Assembly: GCA_022829145.1 (NCBI GenBank) | Contig: CM040741.1 | Span: 40,036,534-40,100,533 of the forward strand | Direction of reading: 5' to 3' | Origin: Albula goreensis | Lineage: Eukaryota; Chordata; Actinopteri; Albuliformes; Albulidae | DNA: 64,000 nucleotides | Part shown: positions 45,661-57,456 of the stretch, in pieces | How the letters are laid out: each line of letters starts with the position of its first letter | How positions within the stretch are numbered: position 1 is the first letter of the stretch | Made by a program: the position numbers and the translations under genes | Notes under the pieces: generated by a model | Databases searched by the model: none | Told to the model about the DNA's origin: nothing | The model's input: the letters and a program-made list of their open reading frames with translations, nothing else

Positions 45661-46478
45661 ATCCATTAAAAACAGAGGTGCCACTTCTATGTTCAGACAG
45701 ACCAAAACACTGTTCAGCCAGTCACGCTCCTGGTTTGCTGGCTTGTTACCGTAAGATTGATCACTTTGTATGCCTTTAAACTTGAGTCAACACTACCTTT
45801 AACTTGCTATTCACACTTCGGCTATCAGAATGTCATAGTAGATCCCTGATACGTTTTTCTGCATTCTGCAGCACATGTAAAAATTCATCACTGTCCATGA
45901 GTTGTGGATGTCACAGCAAAGATTCTGTTTAATATGTTGTGACAAATGTATGAATTTCATTGACAGATGCATAAAAATCCCTATGCATACAGTTTTATCA
46001 GTATCAGTCAGATGAAATATTAAAGGATGACATAGTCTATGGCATCTCTTCCAATGGTGACTTACTGTGATGAATATGGGATATATTCTTAAAGCATCTG
46101 TTTCCGTGCTCAGATATATATTTTTGCTTGAAAAACAATCAAACTGATTTTTTGAATTAGTGCTATTGGCTTTGATTCCGAACTCATTTCATGAAATGTG
46201 TTAACTGTTGGCAGTTATTAAAGAATAATCGCTGGGGAGAGTTAGAAAGAATTCTGAACAGCCCACCGCTCTGCATGTGTGCATGAGTTTCCTTGGACTA
46301 TATTTCACTATACAGTCCCACACCACACAGAAATAAATGTGTGTATGTACATACGAATTTGTGTCTAGCTCATAGAGTAAGATTATAATGTATTGATAGA
46401 TAAGGTCAGTGTGTGTAGGGGCTTTGATATTTATTCAGCTCTGTGTGCTGGAATTGGGTGTATGCGTGTGATTGATTA

Positions 46479-46511
46479 TGTGTGTGTGCGTGTGTGTGTG
46501 TGTGTGTGTGT
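46479..46511. repeat. (TG)n microsatellite
   Basis: About 16 TG units with one interruption. Imperfect TG-rich DNA continues to about 46620. Confidence 0.9.
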
Positions 46512-46945
46512 AAGGCTTTGTGTCTTTGTGTGGAGGGCAGAGTACCTTGTAGATATAATGCAGTGATTGATTGTGGGTGTGTGTAAGTGTGTGCATGTGT
46601 GTGTATGTGTGTTTGTGCTTGTGTTACTCAAAAGGCAGAGTCAGCATGCAGTGAGTTTGTGTGTCTATCGTCTGAGCCCCCCCAACCCCCATATCTCCCC
46701 CTCCCTGATTAATGGCACTGTCCAGTGTGCTGTCACCTGGGAGAGCTGGCGGTTACCGTGGCAGCTGATCACAGTCTCCCCGGCCATTGATCTTTCACCT
46801 CCCAGCGGAGGGGCTCATTGCTCTCCCATCGACAGCTCTACTCTCCTCCTGCTCCTCCCTGTGCTGCACCGCCAGGCCCACACAAACTCCCCACAAACCA
46901 CCCCCCACCCCTTCACCCATGGAGATCCACACACATGTATTTGGT

Positions 46946-47656
46946 GCGATCAGGGACCGGATCACAAAAACCATAGCCACACAGCACCCGCTTTCTTCTG
47001 CTCTCTACAGAGCCCTCAGCATGGAAAACGTCAATGCTCTCACAAGCTCAGGAGACCAACATCGCAACAGACAGCTCGTTATTCTGGAATGAGAAAAACA
47101 ACGGCAGGTCTCTCTTCTTACGTGGAACATGGAGCAACATTAAAGAGTTGACCTGCAACAGTATATCAGCCTCTTCCAGTTTGGGGCTTGTCAATAAGGG
47201 GAGGAACTTTGCATAACAAGGAGAGAACAGATTAAGTATTTCCCTTCCACTGTCAGTGTAAATCCTTGAAGCGCTTTCCACACAACAATAAAGAGGGAAG
47301 GGCTACTCTACGGTGGCCTTGAGGGGGAAAACACAAAAACAAGTATGAGTACACAAATTGAAAATGTGAAGTGAGAACAGAGCTTGTTTCATGTTTCCCT
47401 GTAATGAGACATTGTTGAATTCCACATGTACTGCCAGTTGAGAAATAAAATCTGAAAATAAGAAAGCAGTTTGCTGCTTTTTGTGTATGAAATACTGTTA
47501 ATTTTAACTTATTTAATGAAGGCACTTGTTGTTGCACACCATTATTGCACATGACCAAGTTATCTTGGCAGGTATCTGGCAGCATATATCATTAGCTAAC
47601 CTCATGTAATAAAATTCATAGGCTTTAAAACTTTTCACTACTATGAAACAAATTAA
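46946..47656 (+). repeat. Duplicated block, copy A
   Basis: From GCGATCAGG at 46946 to the CTATGAAACAAATTAA region this stretch repeats in the same orientation at 49551-50166 with about 95% identity by eye over its first 540 bases. Copy A has about 130 extra bases near 47515-47635 that copy B lacks. The open frames in both copies look like by-products: of four base differences between copies in the best frame (47034-47213), three change the amino acid, which argues against coding constraint. Confidence 0.85.
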
Positions 47657-48189
47657 TGCCAAAAGGGTTGTTATGAATTCACTAGAAATACAATTATCGT
47701 GGCCCCCTGTATACATTGATATATGCAAGAGCTGGATTCTAAAGTAACCTTCAGTTATAAAGTTGTGAAGTTTTTTAACTGTCGAAACTTGGTTTGGAAT
47801 TCCATTGATAGGACATGGAAATGAAGATCCAGTGCCCGGGCCAAGTCAGAAGGACATGCAGCTCTGACCCAATGTCCCCAGTCTGGACTGGTCAGCACTC
47901 ACAGTGGGGTTTCACAGAGATGCAGCCAAGCAATCCTAGCCAGGTCAGCTGTGTGACTGCATTATCCAGAGGCAACACAACCTTGCTGTGTGCAGAGTCA
48001 TTGCCCCATCTCTGCTATAAACATGCATTTCAAATGTATGTTTGAATGCTGTGAAGGCATAAAAATGGTACATCTTCTGTCAGGAGCTCTCAGTCACTGT
48101 GAACTTGAAAGCGGCAATTATCCAGGACCACATCAGTTCACAGAGATGGCATGGGGCTGGGGAAGAAAGAACAGCAGTTTCGAGGACTG

Positions 48190-48350
48190 CCAATGGGCTG
48201 TACAGTGATTAGAGCACCAGACTCAGCGACCAGGGTGGGGTGTATAAGTCAGAGATGAAACATTGCTATCTTGTTCTTCAGGAGAATGCTTTGCTACTAA
48301 TAATGACTAATAATCCAACTGTATGCACAGGCTGTACAACAGACAGGCAA
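48190..48350 (+). mobile_element. Fragment of a second tRNA-derived SINE
   Basis: GTGATTAGAGCACCAGACTC (48205-48224) resembles the A-box and anticodon-arm part of a tRNA-SINE head. It is followed by a degenerate body (TTGCTATCTTGTTCTTCAGG). The B-box is eroded and no standard 3' tail was found, so it appears truncated. Confidence 0.4.
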
Positions 48351-49513
48351 GCTGCTCCTGGATATTTAACCAAATTAAAGGGCAGTGTTGTCATTCAAAG
48401 GCAGGACATTCTTTGACATATTCTCAAGCATCTGTTAGGAAAAAGTAATGTCATTCCCTATGCCCCTTGTATTGTCAAGTTGCTAGGACACTGGTGACAA
48501 AGAAGCAAAATCACTGTGGAGATACTGTCAAATTCAAGTCCTGGAGGGGCATACTGTCAATAGGTGTTTACTTTTTCCTTTCTGGCCACTAAAATACTTA
48601 GCCCTTGGAAAAACAAACATGTGCAGAGACTCAGTGATTTAAAATAATCTCTTGGGTGCTGAAACACACCCAAAACCAGCAGCCACTGCAGCCCTTCAGG
48701 ACTGCCATCTAACGCTCCCTCTGTCCGGTATCTGATGCCTCAGTGGATGTTACTCTACTGCCACCTGTAGACGATTCACCCAAACAGCACCTAACATGGG
48801 ATTACATTTCCTTGCTCTGTACTCTTATGACCAGATTTATCAAAGCCTTTAGCATTTATTAAAGGTTTTGCACATGCAGTTTCAGTGACAAGATTTGTGA
48901 TTGGAGAAAATGAAGCACCTCAAACAATTACGAAGACTTATTGCACCAGAAAATCAGTTTTCTACATACCACATGCTCCAGGTAATCAAACCTTAAGAGG
49001 GCACTTCTTCATTGCATTTCAAATATCTACTAATGGAGCTGTTTCCATTGGGTATTATGACGTGATATGTAAATGTCAATTCAAATACACACTAGAGGCA
49101 AATATTTGCCAAACGTAAGCTGAATACCTTTTCATGTCAATGAAAAAAAGGCCAAAGAAAGGTATGATAGACTCATTTAATCAAAATGTTTGCATAATAT
49201 GTGTCTTATTCTTATTTCATTCACCAATAGAGATCTTGGATGCAAACTTAGCTAATTTAAATATCACACACCCTCTACCTATGAAAAAGGGTGGCAACAA
49301 TGCTTAAGCCTGCCATCCAACTACAGGCTTCCTGTATGGTGATTCATTCAAAACCTACAGCACCTCCCCAGTCTCTTTGTGTCTGAGAGTGTTTTGTGCT
49401 TTGGGGACTTGGTCTACCCGGCTGCTCTGCCATACTTAACACAAGCTGCAGATCCGGTAGCTCCTTAACCGAATCCACATGGGGGGTTGGGGGCTGATAT
49501 AAGTGCTGTTCAT

Positions 49514-50215
49514 GAAATTCTGGTTAACACCACCTTAATTGTGAAGTCTTGCGATCAGGAACCGGATCACAGAAATCACAGCCACACAGCACCCGCTTTC
49601 TTCTGCTCTCTACAGAGCCCTCGGCATTGAAAACGTCAATGCTCTCACAAGCTCAGGAGACCGATATCGCAACAGACAGCTCGTTATTCTGGAATGAGAA
49701 AAACAACGGCAGGTCTCTCTTCTTACGTGGAACATGGAGCAACATTAAAGGGTTGACCTGCAACAGTATATCAGCCTCTTCCAGTTGGGGGCTTGTCAAT
49801 AAGGGGAGGAACTTTGCATAACAAGGAGGGAACAGATTAAGTATTTCCCTTCCACTGTCAGTGTAAATCCTAGAAGCGCTGTCCACACAACAATAAAGAG
49901 GGAAGGCCTACTGTACGGTGGCCTTGAGGGGAAAAACACAAAAACAAGTATGAGTACACAAATCCAAAATGTGAAGCACAAAGAAGTGAGAACAGAGCTT
50001 GTTTCATGTTTCCCTGTAATGAGACATTGAATTCCACATGTACTGCCAGTTGAGAAACTCATACGTAGATCTGAAAATAAAAAAGCAGCTGTCTGCTTTT
50101 TGTGTATATAATACTAATGATTTTATTTTATTTTATTAAACTTCACACTGCTATGAAACAAATTAAACTCACTGTCCTTGAAATTCTGGTTAGCACCACC
50201 ATAATGGTAAAGTCT
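49514..50215 (+). repeat. 36-bp direct repeats bracketing copy B
   Basis: GAAATTCTGGTTAACACCAC... at 49514-49549 recurs as GAAATTCTGGTTAGCACCAC... at 50180-50215 with four mismatches. The pair sits immediately outside the duplicated block. It may mark an insertion or recombination event, although it is longer than typical transposon target-site duplications. Confidence 0.7.
49551..50166 (+). repeat. Duplicated block, copy B
   Basis: Second copy of the block at 46946-47656, offset about 2.6 kb, same orientation. It is itself bracketed by a near-perfect 36-bp direct repeat (49514-49549 and 50180-50215), which copy A does not show. A dispersed family member is also possible. Confidence 0.85.
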
Positions 50216-51215
50216 CATCCCATTTTATTTCTGCCAGAGCAATTATATTTGAATTGGCCATTTATTATACTTGAATGAATTTGGAAATATTTTCATTAAA
50301 TTAAAAAAGATTAGAAACACTTTTTTCCAAGGGTGATATTAGCTGAGCACATTCAGCCAATAACATATTGTTACAAAAAGTCTATCATTGATTAAAATCA
50401 CCGCACAGTATTTATGACACCCATCTGCCCATGTGTGAAGGTAACCGTGGAGGTTTTCATGATGCCATTTGAATACTGAAATGGAAACTATCCTTTTTAA
50501 GCCTTTTCCCATATGTATCTCTGAAGAGGGAGGAACAGCAATTGTTTGAGATGTCTTACAGCTGTTTTTAATGATCCGGGCGTGCCGCATGCCTTCAGAC
50601 CGCACCCCCCAGTGCCCTCTGACGCTACACTTATCAAGATGGATCGATTGTGATGCCTGGTCTCACTGCAGCGCTCTCGTCTTCAAGCAGCTGAGTAGTT
50701 CTGGCCTGTCTCTTCAATTCCAGTGCGGTCTTATAAAACATATCCTGCCCAGGGATGAATCAGGATTTTACATGTCTGCCTTATTTAGTCATCTCGCAAC
50801 CCAGATTTAGTGTGACAGGCATGTAAAGAGGAAACATGAAGGCTGAGGTAAATCAAGCAATTGGTTGGAATGCTATGCAAGCAGCAGACCAGAGAATAAC
50901 AAATTAGGAGGCTGGAGGTACAACCCTTTATTTGGGTGGGGGTGGGGTGGGGGTTGCCTTACACTTCACTGAACTTACATTTTACACTTATGTTCACACA
51001 CATATAGCAAGATCAACAACCCAAAACCCAACACACCTCTCTCAAGCCCGAAACCATTCCGCTCACCCTAGACAACGGCCCCAGAGAGCATACATTTTAG
51101 TTTCAGCGAAGCACCTTCTCGGTGGATGTCAATCACTGTTCTTCTTCAACACTCCAATGTGGTATGACTTGTAACACATTGCAAAGTCAGATGCATCAGC
51201 AGATATTTATATATT

Positions 51216-51220
<5 letters not shown>

Positions 51221-51308
<88 letters not shown>
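51221..51308. repeat. (TG)n(GA)n compound microsatellite 1
   Basis: About 23 GT units (51221-51267) change directly into about 20 GA units (to 51308). Confidence 0.97.
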
Positions 51309-51311
<3 letters not shown>

Positions 51312-52766
51312 TTTGTGTGGAAATTGTTTTCCTTTCAATACAAATCCAGTTTTGAAGGGTCAGCATTTTTGTGGTACATATGAACAACACAATAAGCAAT
51401 GTTAATCTCATACTGGTTGTTTTTTACACAGCAAATAAAGAACATATCATTATAAGTTCTTTTTCAAACAAAAAGCTTCACCAGTGAAAATTATTGTTTT
51501 TCTGTGTGATTTAAGAACTTAATTCAAACCTGTGAATAATATGTTTATCAAAATGTTGGATGAAACCAACAAATACACATACATACACATACATATTTAC
51601 AGAGAGAGAGAGACTTCTGTCTTGCATTAAACCATCAAAGTATCGCTTTACTATCAATTGATTCCTGTAACATTTCCATTGCATTTCCATTACGCAAATT
51701 AGAAAAATAGGGCATACTCTTTATTAAATATATTTTTGCCTCCCCATCATTTCTGATTTATACTTATGTATTTTTTTTGAGAATGTAAATATAAATCATA
51801 CATCTATATATTAATCAAAGTATGAAGTAATTTGATCTTGTTGATTGACTCATTTTTGATAATTACATTAAGGACTGTCACCTTTCAGAGTTGTTGTCGA
51901 CTTGATTAGCCTGATTAGTTGATTTTGTGACTTCATGCATTTGTGTAATGTTGCAGCCAGTAAATGCTGAAAGTATAAATTTTACGCTTGATGCTATTCA
52001 TAGCAATGCGCCGATGAAGGCTAGTGCCGAAATGGTCACACACAGTTTATTTCGATATATAATGAATCAGAGTGCCGTCTGCCGAACATATCTTACGGCT
52101 ACGTTCACTAGACAAGGCACAACCTCCTTTGTACGAGGGCTTCATCGATTCTTTCATTATCCAAATCACAAACGCACGGTAACCCAACACCACATTATTT
52201 AAACTCTGTGCAGTTTCAAATAAGAATATTGACAATAACTTTTTTGTTGTTTTCATCGTTGCCATTGTTGTTGCTGGTTTTGTTAATGTGCAAGATTTAA
52301 TGTCATCATTTTGTAAGCCGAAATTCAAATTTCCTGCAATGCAGTTTACTTCTAAAGATAACCATTTGAGGGCGACAAATCACCGAGTAAGAGTCTGTAA
52401 GAACAAAACAGAATTTTGTGATTCTATGAATGGGGTACGACCTGCCGTTTATTTCCCATAGGCAATTGGTTTGTGTTATTTTCTGGGAGCTGTTATATCT
52501 ATAAATTCAATTATATATTTAGACTTGATTTATTGGACAGTCTTCAATGTAATATATTGGACAACTGTTGGAAAATCGCTTATGAAATTTGGAGGAACAA
52601 AAATAGTCAGTCTCACTAGACTGGGAGTAACAACAATCATCAGTCTTGCTAGGGGACAGTAGTGAAAATGTGTGTTAGCAGGAAATTACATGCTAAAACC
52701 ATTGATTCAACATGTAGTCCTGAACCACACAGAATACAGCACGTCTCATTTGGCATACTTGTATCG

Positions 52767-52767
52767 T

Positions 52768-52831
<64 letters not shown>
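52767..52831. repeat. (TG)n(GA)n compound microsatellite 2
   Basis: About 11 TG units change directly into about 21 GA units, in the same order and orientation as at 51221. Confidence 0.97.
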
Positions 52832-52833
<2 letters not shown>

Positions 52834-53519
52834 GGTACAAAGTTGTACAGTAGAGAACCACAGGATAATGTAATGGATGATAGTGTATTATCAAGTGGTT
52901 TGGTTTGTTGTCCACACTAAAGATTTCACGGTTCAGCGTTCATAGATTGTGATAAGTTAGGCCTGTTGTTTCAGCAAGTCTTTATCCCCTTGTGAATCTG
53001 TCTGCATCCAATATATAGCACCAATATCCTTACATTTCATTTTGCACATTTCTTTCTTTCTTTTCATTCAATTAATGTATCAGCAAATTAGCAGTATGCC
53101 AAAAACATTCAGATTCACTCACGACATATCTTCTTTATCAGCTGATTTGGGATTTATCCGTTGAAAAAGTTGATTTTCAGTCAGGGTTTTATTTTTCTTA
53201 CATTGTTTCTTCAAAACAAAAGTTCTGGTAGGTTCACCAGCATGGTCCACTTGCATCATCAACTGAAGGAGGACAGCTGGATTCTAGGCTCACAGGATGT
53301 GATCTGGAATGTTCTGTCGTGCATATATGTGGAAAACGTTGTGAACTCTGAATTGTTTTGCAGTTTGTTTCTAAGTAAAATACTTTTTCCAGCAACATGA
53401 TACCTCAAAGAAAATGCCTCACTGAAATTACAAGAGACGTTTTCTGTTTGTCTTTTTGGAGTTCGGAGATGTTATCAGTCAGGTTGAGCCTTTTCCCACT
53501 TCCTTTATTACATCTCTAA

Positions 53520-53880
53520 ATGAGCGAGCCACTCAGATTTCATCCTGAGCTCCGCAAAATGATTCATTATTACCCTAGAGTGTATTCATATGCAGACACA
53601 TGCGAGAATCCAGGAGAAAAAAATCAATCCATTATTAATTAGTTGGTTTTGAATCGTGTTTGGTTACTCGTTTTTAATACATATTTTTTTTTATTTCCCG
53701 AGCCGACTTGGTCAGGTCGCCCCTTGAGGAAGGAGGATGGATTTGTTTGCAAGACAAATGGCCCCAGAGATCAGAATGTAAGGTGCTTTTCCTCCACCAA
53801 TTAATCACCAGCCTGTTATTTGGGAAGCTGGGACACTCCACCCCCCCCATGACTGCGAGGACTGTGAGATCTTTCAGCAC
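53520..53880. promoter_or_regulatory. Candidate noncoding element, homeobox-site rich
   Basis: Contains AATGATTCATTATTACC, CAATCCATTATTAATTAG and CCAATTAATCACC, clustered TAAT/ATTA cores in non-repetitive DNA between GARNL3 and PRRX2. Inference. Confidence 0.25.
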
Positions 53881-53893
53881 TCAGGCCTTCCCT

Positions 53894-53899
<6 letters not shown>

Positions 53900-53929
<30 letters not shown>
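53900..53929. repeat. (CT)n microsatellite
   Basis: About 14 CT units following a CCCT-rich lead-in. Confidence 0.95.
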
Positions 53930-53932
<3 letters not shown>

Positions 53933-54599
53933 ACATCTCTTTTTCCCAACCTTGATTGCTAGGACACAAAACACCTGGTCTAAAGGATGCTGGGTAAACA
54001 CAATCACTGTTGGGAAAGTTCACTGAGCCCAAACTCCTCCACTACTTGTAATCCAGATCCAGCAAACATTAAACCCTCTCAAACATTCAACCCTGTACAC
54101 CTCCCTATAGTCATGCCCAAACGACAAAGAGCATCATAACCCAGTCTGTTCTTTCAGAAGCACTGGTAATTGGAGAGCAAATCTTTACCCCAGATGTGAT
54201 TTTTCATAACAAAACATGCTCTTAGGGAACACAGCAAGGCTTTTTGCCCATCCATTTTATTTCTTTTCATAGATACTTTTCAAGAGAGGTTACAGAGATC
54301 TGAACAAGACATCCATGCAGAACGAAGGCAGAAGGCACAGCAATTGGGAGGGATAAAATACATTTAATGGCTGCATCAGGGTTTTTTTCCTCAGTGTCTA
54401 CTGTAGATGAACCTGAGCACTGTCAAGTGCAGCTGAGACTGTTGAACTGTAGCCCCTCCCATTGGGGTATATTCAAAGAGAGCAATTGGTTGAGAGTGCA
54501 TGGTCTGCGGTGGAGCTGGAAAGCCACTGGCGATGCCTCTCTATATATCATGTTAGATTGCGGTTTGGGGCTGAGTGGAGCCTAATCAACACCTTTCAC

Positions 54600-55010
54600 T
54601 CACCCGCCACTTTCATGTGGTAACGATAAGGGACTTTCCCCTTGCACACAAGGCTTCACAGTCTATTTGCAGCCCTTTACAGAAACTCCCAGTATCTACC
54701 GTTCTCGTTTCCCAAGGTCTTTGCTGGCCCATGATTATATAGCAGTGTAGGGTTCTTTATGCGGGTGTGCTATCTTTATTGGAGGGTGTTTTGAAGCCTC
54801 GGATTAGACAGCCACGATGATTTGCTTTGACAAATGGGGTTGGGACCAATCAAAATGGCCCGGGGGTGTACGAAGCAGCCCTAGTGTGTGTGTCAAAAGG
54901 GCACTTCCTGACTGATTTCTAATGGTGGCTCATTGGCGTTCTTGTTGCAGTGCATCATGGCCCTCCGCACAGACCATCTGAACTCAGTTCAGTTTACCCC
55001 CAGGTAAAAC
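54600..55010. promoter_or_regulatory. Candidate noncoding element
   Basis: Non-repetitive, moderately GC-rich stretch with GACCAATCAAAATGGCC (CCAAT-type) and GCCACGATGATTTGC motifs. No supported coding frame. Confidence 0.2.
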
Positions 55011-56338
55011 CTATCCATAGTCAGTCTGGAAGGCGGCACATCTATTATTCTTCGTTATGAAAACATAACTTCTTGTCTCACGCTAAAACAACTGTGTATA
55101 TTTTATACATCTATGCATAACCTATGACAGAAAGCAATTGTTTGTGTTCTGCACACCCAGTTATTTTGTTTGGATTTTTGTATAAGTAAAGATATAGCAA
55201 GCATCTGGCTTTCAAGGCCATAATTCATAAAAACCAGCTGACAGGTGTCCAGAACAACCTATGTTTCTAAATGCAGTTGAGTATTATTGAATAAATATGT
55301 ATGTCAAATGCTATGGGCTTTAGCAAGCATTATAAGGACATTTAATTATGTTAAATATGAGCCAATGAAATGAGAAAAATGCTATCAAAGGTCCCCATGA
55401 ACAAGATGTGAATAAAGTTGAATTTCTAAAAAGACTTATCAGACTTTTTTCTACTCAAGAATTTCCTTTTAGGGACCTTTTTGGCACTGAAAACATTTGT
55501 GTTATTTTTGGCCAGTTGCGTTCAGGAATTTTTCACTGTTCTCTATGAGCAAACACCTAATAAACATTACATTCAGTCCCTATTAGCGTAAGCCAGCTAA
55601 GTACGAGAGGAGTGGTAAAAAGGTTTGAAAGCCAGCCGCACACGAAAACTTCAGCCATTACTGTACCCCAAGTGACCTTCACTCAGTCCTTAAATATAGA
55701 TGAGTGGTTGTAGAACTGGGCCATTCTTTGGCATGTTAAAATATACAAAAGAGAAAAAGCATAAAACTGAGCACATCCAATACCCATTGTGTGCCTAAAA
55801 ATACTCTTCTGCAGAGCATAAAATGGCAATTCCTGACTAATATCATTTAGATATTCGGTTTCACCTTATGTTAGACAGACAACTTCTCATACCCCCTAAA
55901 GGGCTATGGTGTGTAATGTTTGTGGATTTTGGAATAATGTTTGCTTCAACATTTCAGTTTTGTATTCTGCCCATTTTTGTATTCATTGTCACATTATTTG
56001 AGAACATTGTTTTTATATGTCAGTGATAACTATGAATGTGAGCTACAGTTCAGACGATACAGTTCACTGCAGTTTCACAAACTCCTTTGGTTCATTTTAG
56101 CATCGAAAACAAATATTAAAACCACCTAAAACCAAAAAAACATGTTCCGTGTTACACAATTAGTTGGATGAGGTATCACCTCACTGGTCTTTAACAATGG
56201 ATTAACTCTTGTGATGTATTTATCAAGTGAAAAGTCAGTCGCATACATCATGACAGTGTCTCAAAATACATAACCTATGTATATTCATTCATTTTAGTGT
56301 CAATTTTTTGGCATTTGGTTGGCGATAGTTTCTAAATC

Positions 56339-56411
56339 CATGTGCATACACATACACATACACATGCATGCGCGCACACACACAGGCACACACACACACA
56401 CACACACACAC
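56339..56411. repeat. CA-rich microsatellite
   Basis: CATACACATACACATGCATG then GCGCACACAC and an uninterrupted CA run. Confidence 0.95.
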
Positions 56412-56449
56412 CTCAGTGTACATTTTCATTTTCATTGTTTGGATATTGT

Positions 56450-56890
56450 AGAACCCTCATTTGAAATTCCAGGTTTGGTTCGGTCCCCGGGAGGACGACT
56501 GTGGGTCGCATCAGAAAAAAGCAGCCGAGCAGGAGTGGCAGTGAAGGGGCGCAGCCAGGGAAATTTGATCACGAAAACCCTCCTGGCTGTCTCAGGGAAT
56601 TTAATTAAATGGCTGGAGAGAGCCGCGCTGGAAGAGAGGCACATCTGGATCCAATATGTGAACCTTTGATTTTTCTTCTCCCCTTTTCCTTTTTTTGTGT
56701 TCTAGGCACTAGAGACCCCCTTCCTCATCTCCATGTTTGACGGGGAGGGAGGGAAATGCCGAAGCCCAAGAGCTTGATACTCTTCTGGGATCTTAATTCC
56801 TAATTTACTCCCAATCTCGACCTCTGTGTCCAACAAAAGCCTTTGATTCTTACAGCTCATATTAATTTCTCTCTGCGCAACTGCTAGTTC
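56450..56890. promoter_or_regulatory. Candidate noncoding element
   Basis: GC-richer unique DNA flanked by AT-rich DNA, with TTTAATTAAATGG, TTGATCACGAAAACC and ATCTTAATTCCTAATTTAC. No protein match to the frame at 56319-56669, whose beginning is a CA repeat. Confidence 0.3.
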
Positions 56891-57202
56891 TGGCTATGGA
56901 ATGCCTCTCCCTGCATGAGGCTGGGGAACATGAATGCATCAACAGACCCTCTGTGTTTCTTGGGAGAAAAGGAGGTCATATACTGTCAAGCTGGGCTGAG
57001 AGCATCACAAGGAAGAAGGGTCAGCAAGAAGAGGACTCAACAAGTTGGGAAGAGAATATACAATGGGCTCAGGGGGCTCAGAGGTTTAGGCATATACAGT
57101 CAGCTGCAGTGAAATGGCTTGACTCAGTTCTTCTGCCCACAAATTCACCTTTTGTCTACGGCCCAGTACATGCTAGGGTTTTTTAAACAAGCTTTGAAAT
57201 GT

Positions 57203-57286
57203 ACAGGGACATGCAAAAAAGTAAATAGACACCAACAGTTTTTGACGAAACTATGGGTGTCTATTTGTGTCCTGCATGTCTCTGGT
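57203..57286. repeat. Long imperfect inverted repeat (hairpin), MITE-like
   Basis: Left arm ACAGGGACATGCA...AAATAGACACC...AGTTT pairs with right arm AAACT...GGTGTCTATTT...TGCATGTCTCTGGT around a six-base loop TTGACG. The main paired blocks are 11, 8 and 5 bp. TA dinucleotides flank both ends, as in Tc1/mariner-derived MITEs. A microRNA-like precursor is the alternative reading. Confidence 0.7.
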
Positions 57287-57348
57287 ATGCTGTACTGCTG
57301 ATATTCTGTTGCAAAAATGATCGATGTGCATCAGTCCAATTGCAAGCG

Positions 57349-57391
57349 TGAGTGTGTGTGTGCGTGCGTGTGTGTGTGCGCCTGCATGATG

Positions 57392-57443
<52 letters not shown>

Positions 57444-57456
57444 GGAGAGAGAGAGA
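57349..57456. repeat. (TG)n(GA)n compound microsatellite 3
   Basis: An interrupted TG-rich array passes into GAGAGAGAGAGAGAGGGAGA. Third instance of the same compound order in the intergenic interval. Confidence 0.95.

Noticed and set aside
47034..49821. Two similar 60-90-residue frames, one in each duplicated block
   Set aside because: The similarity is explained by DNA duplication. Most differences change the residue and the opposite strand is equally open, so there is no sign of coding constraint.
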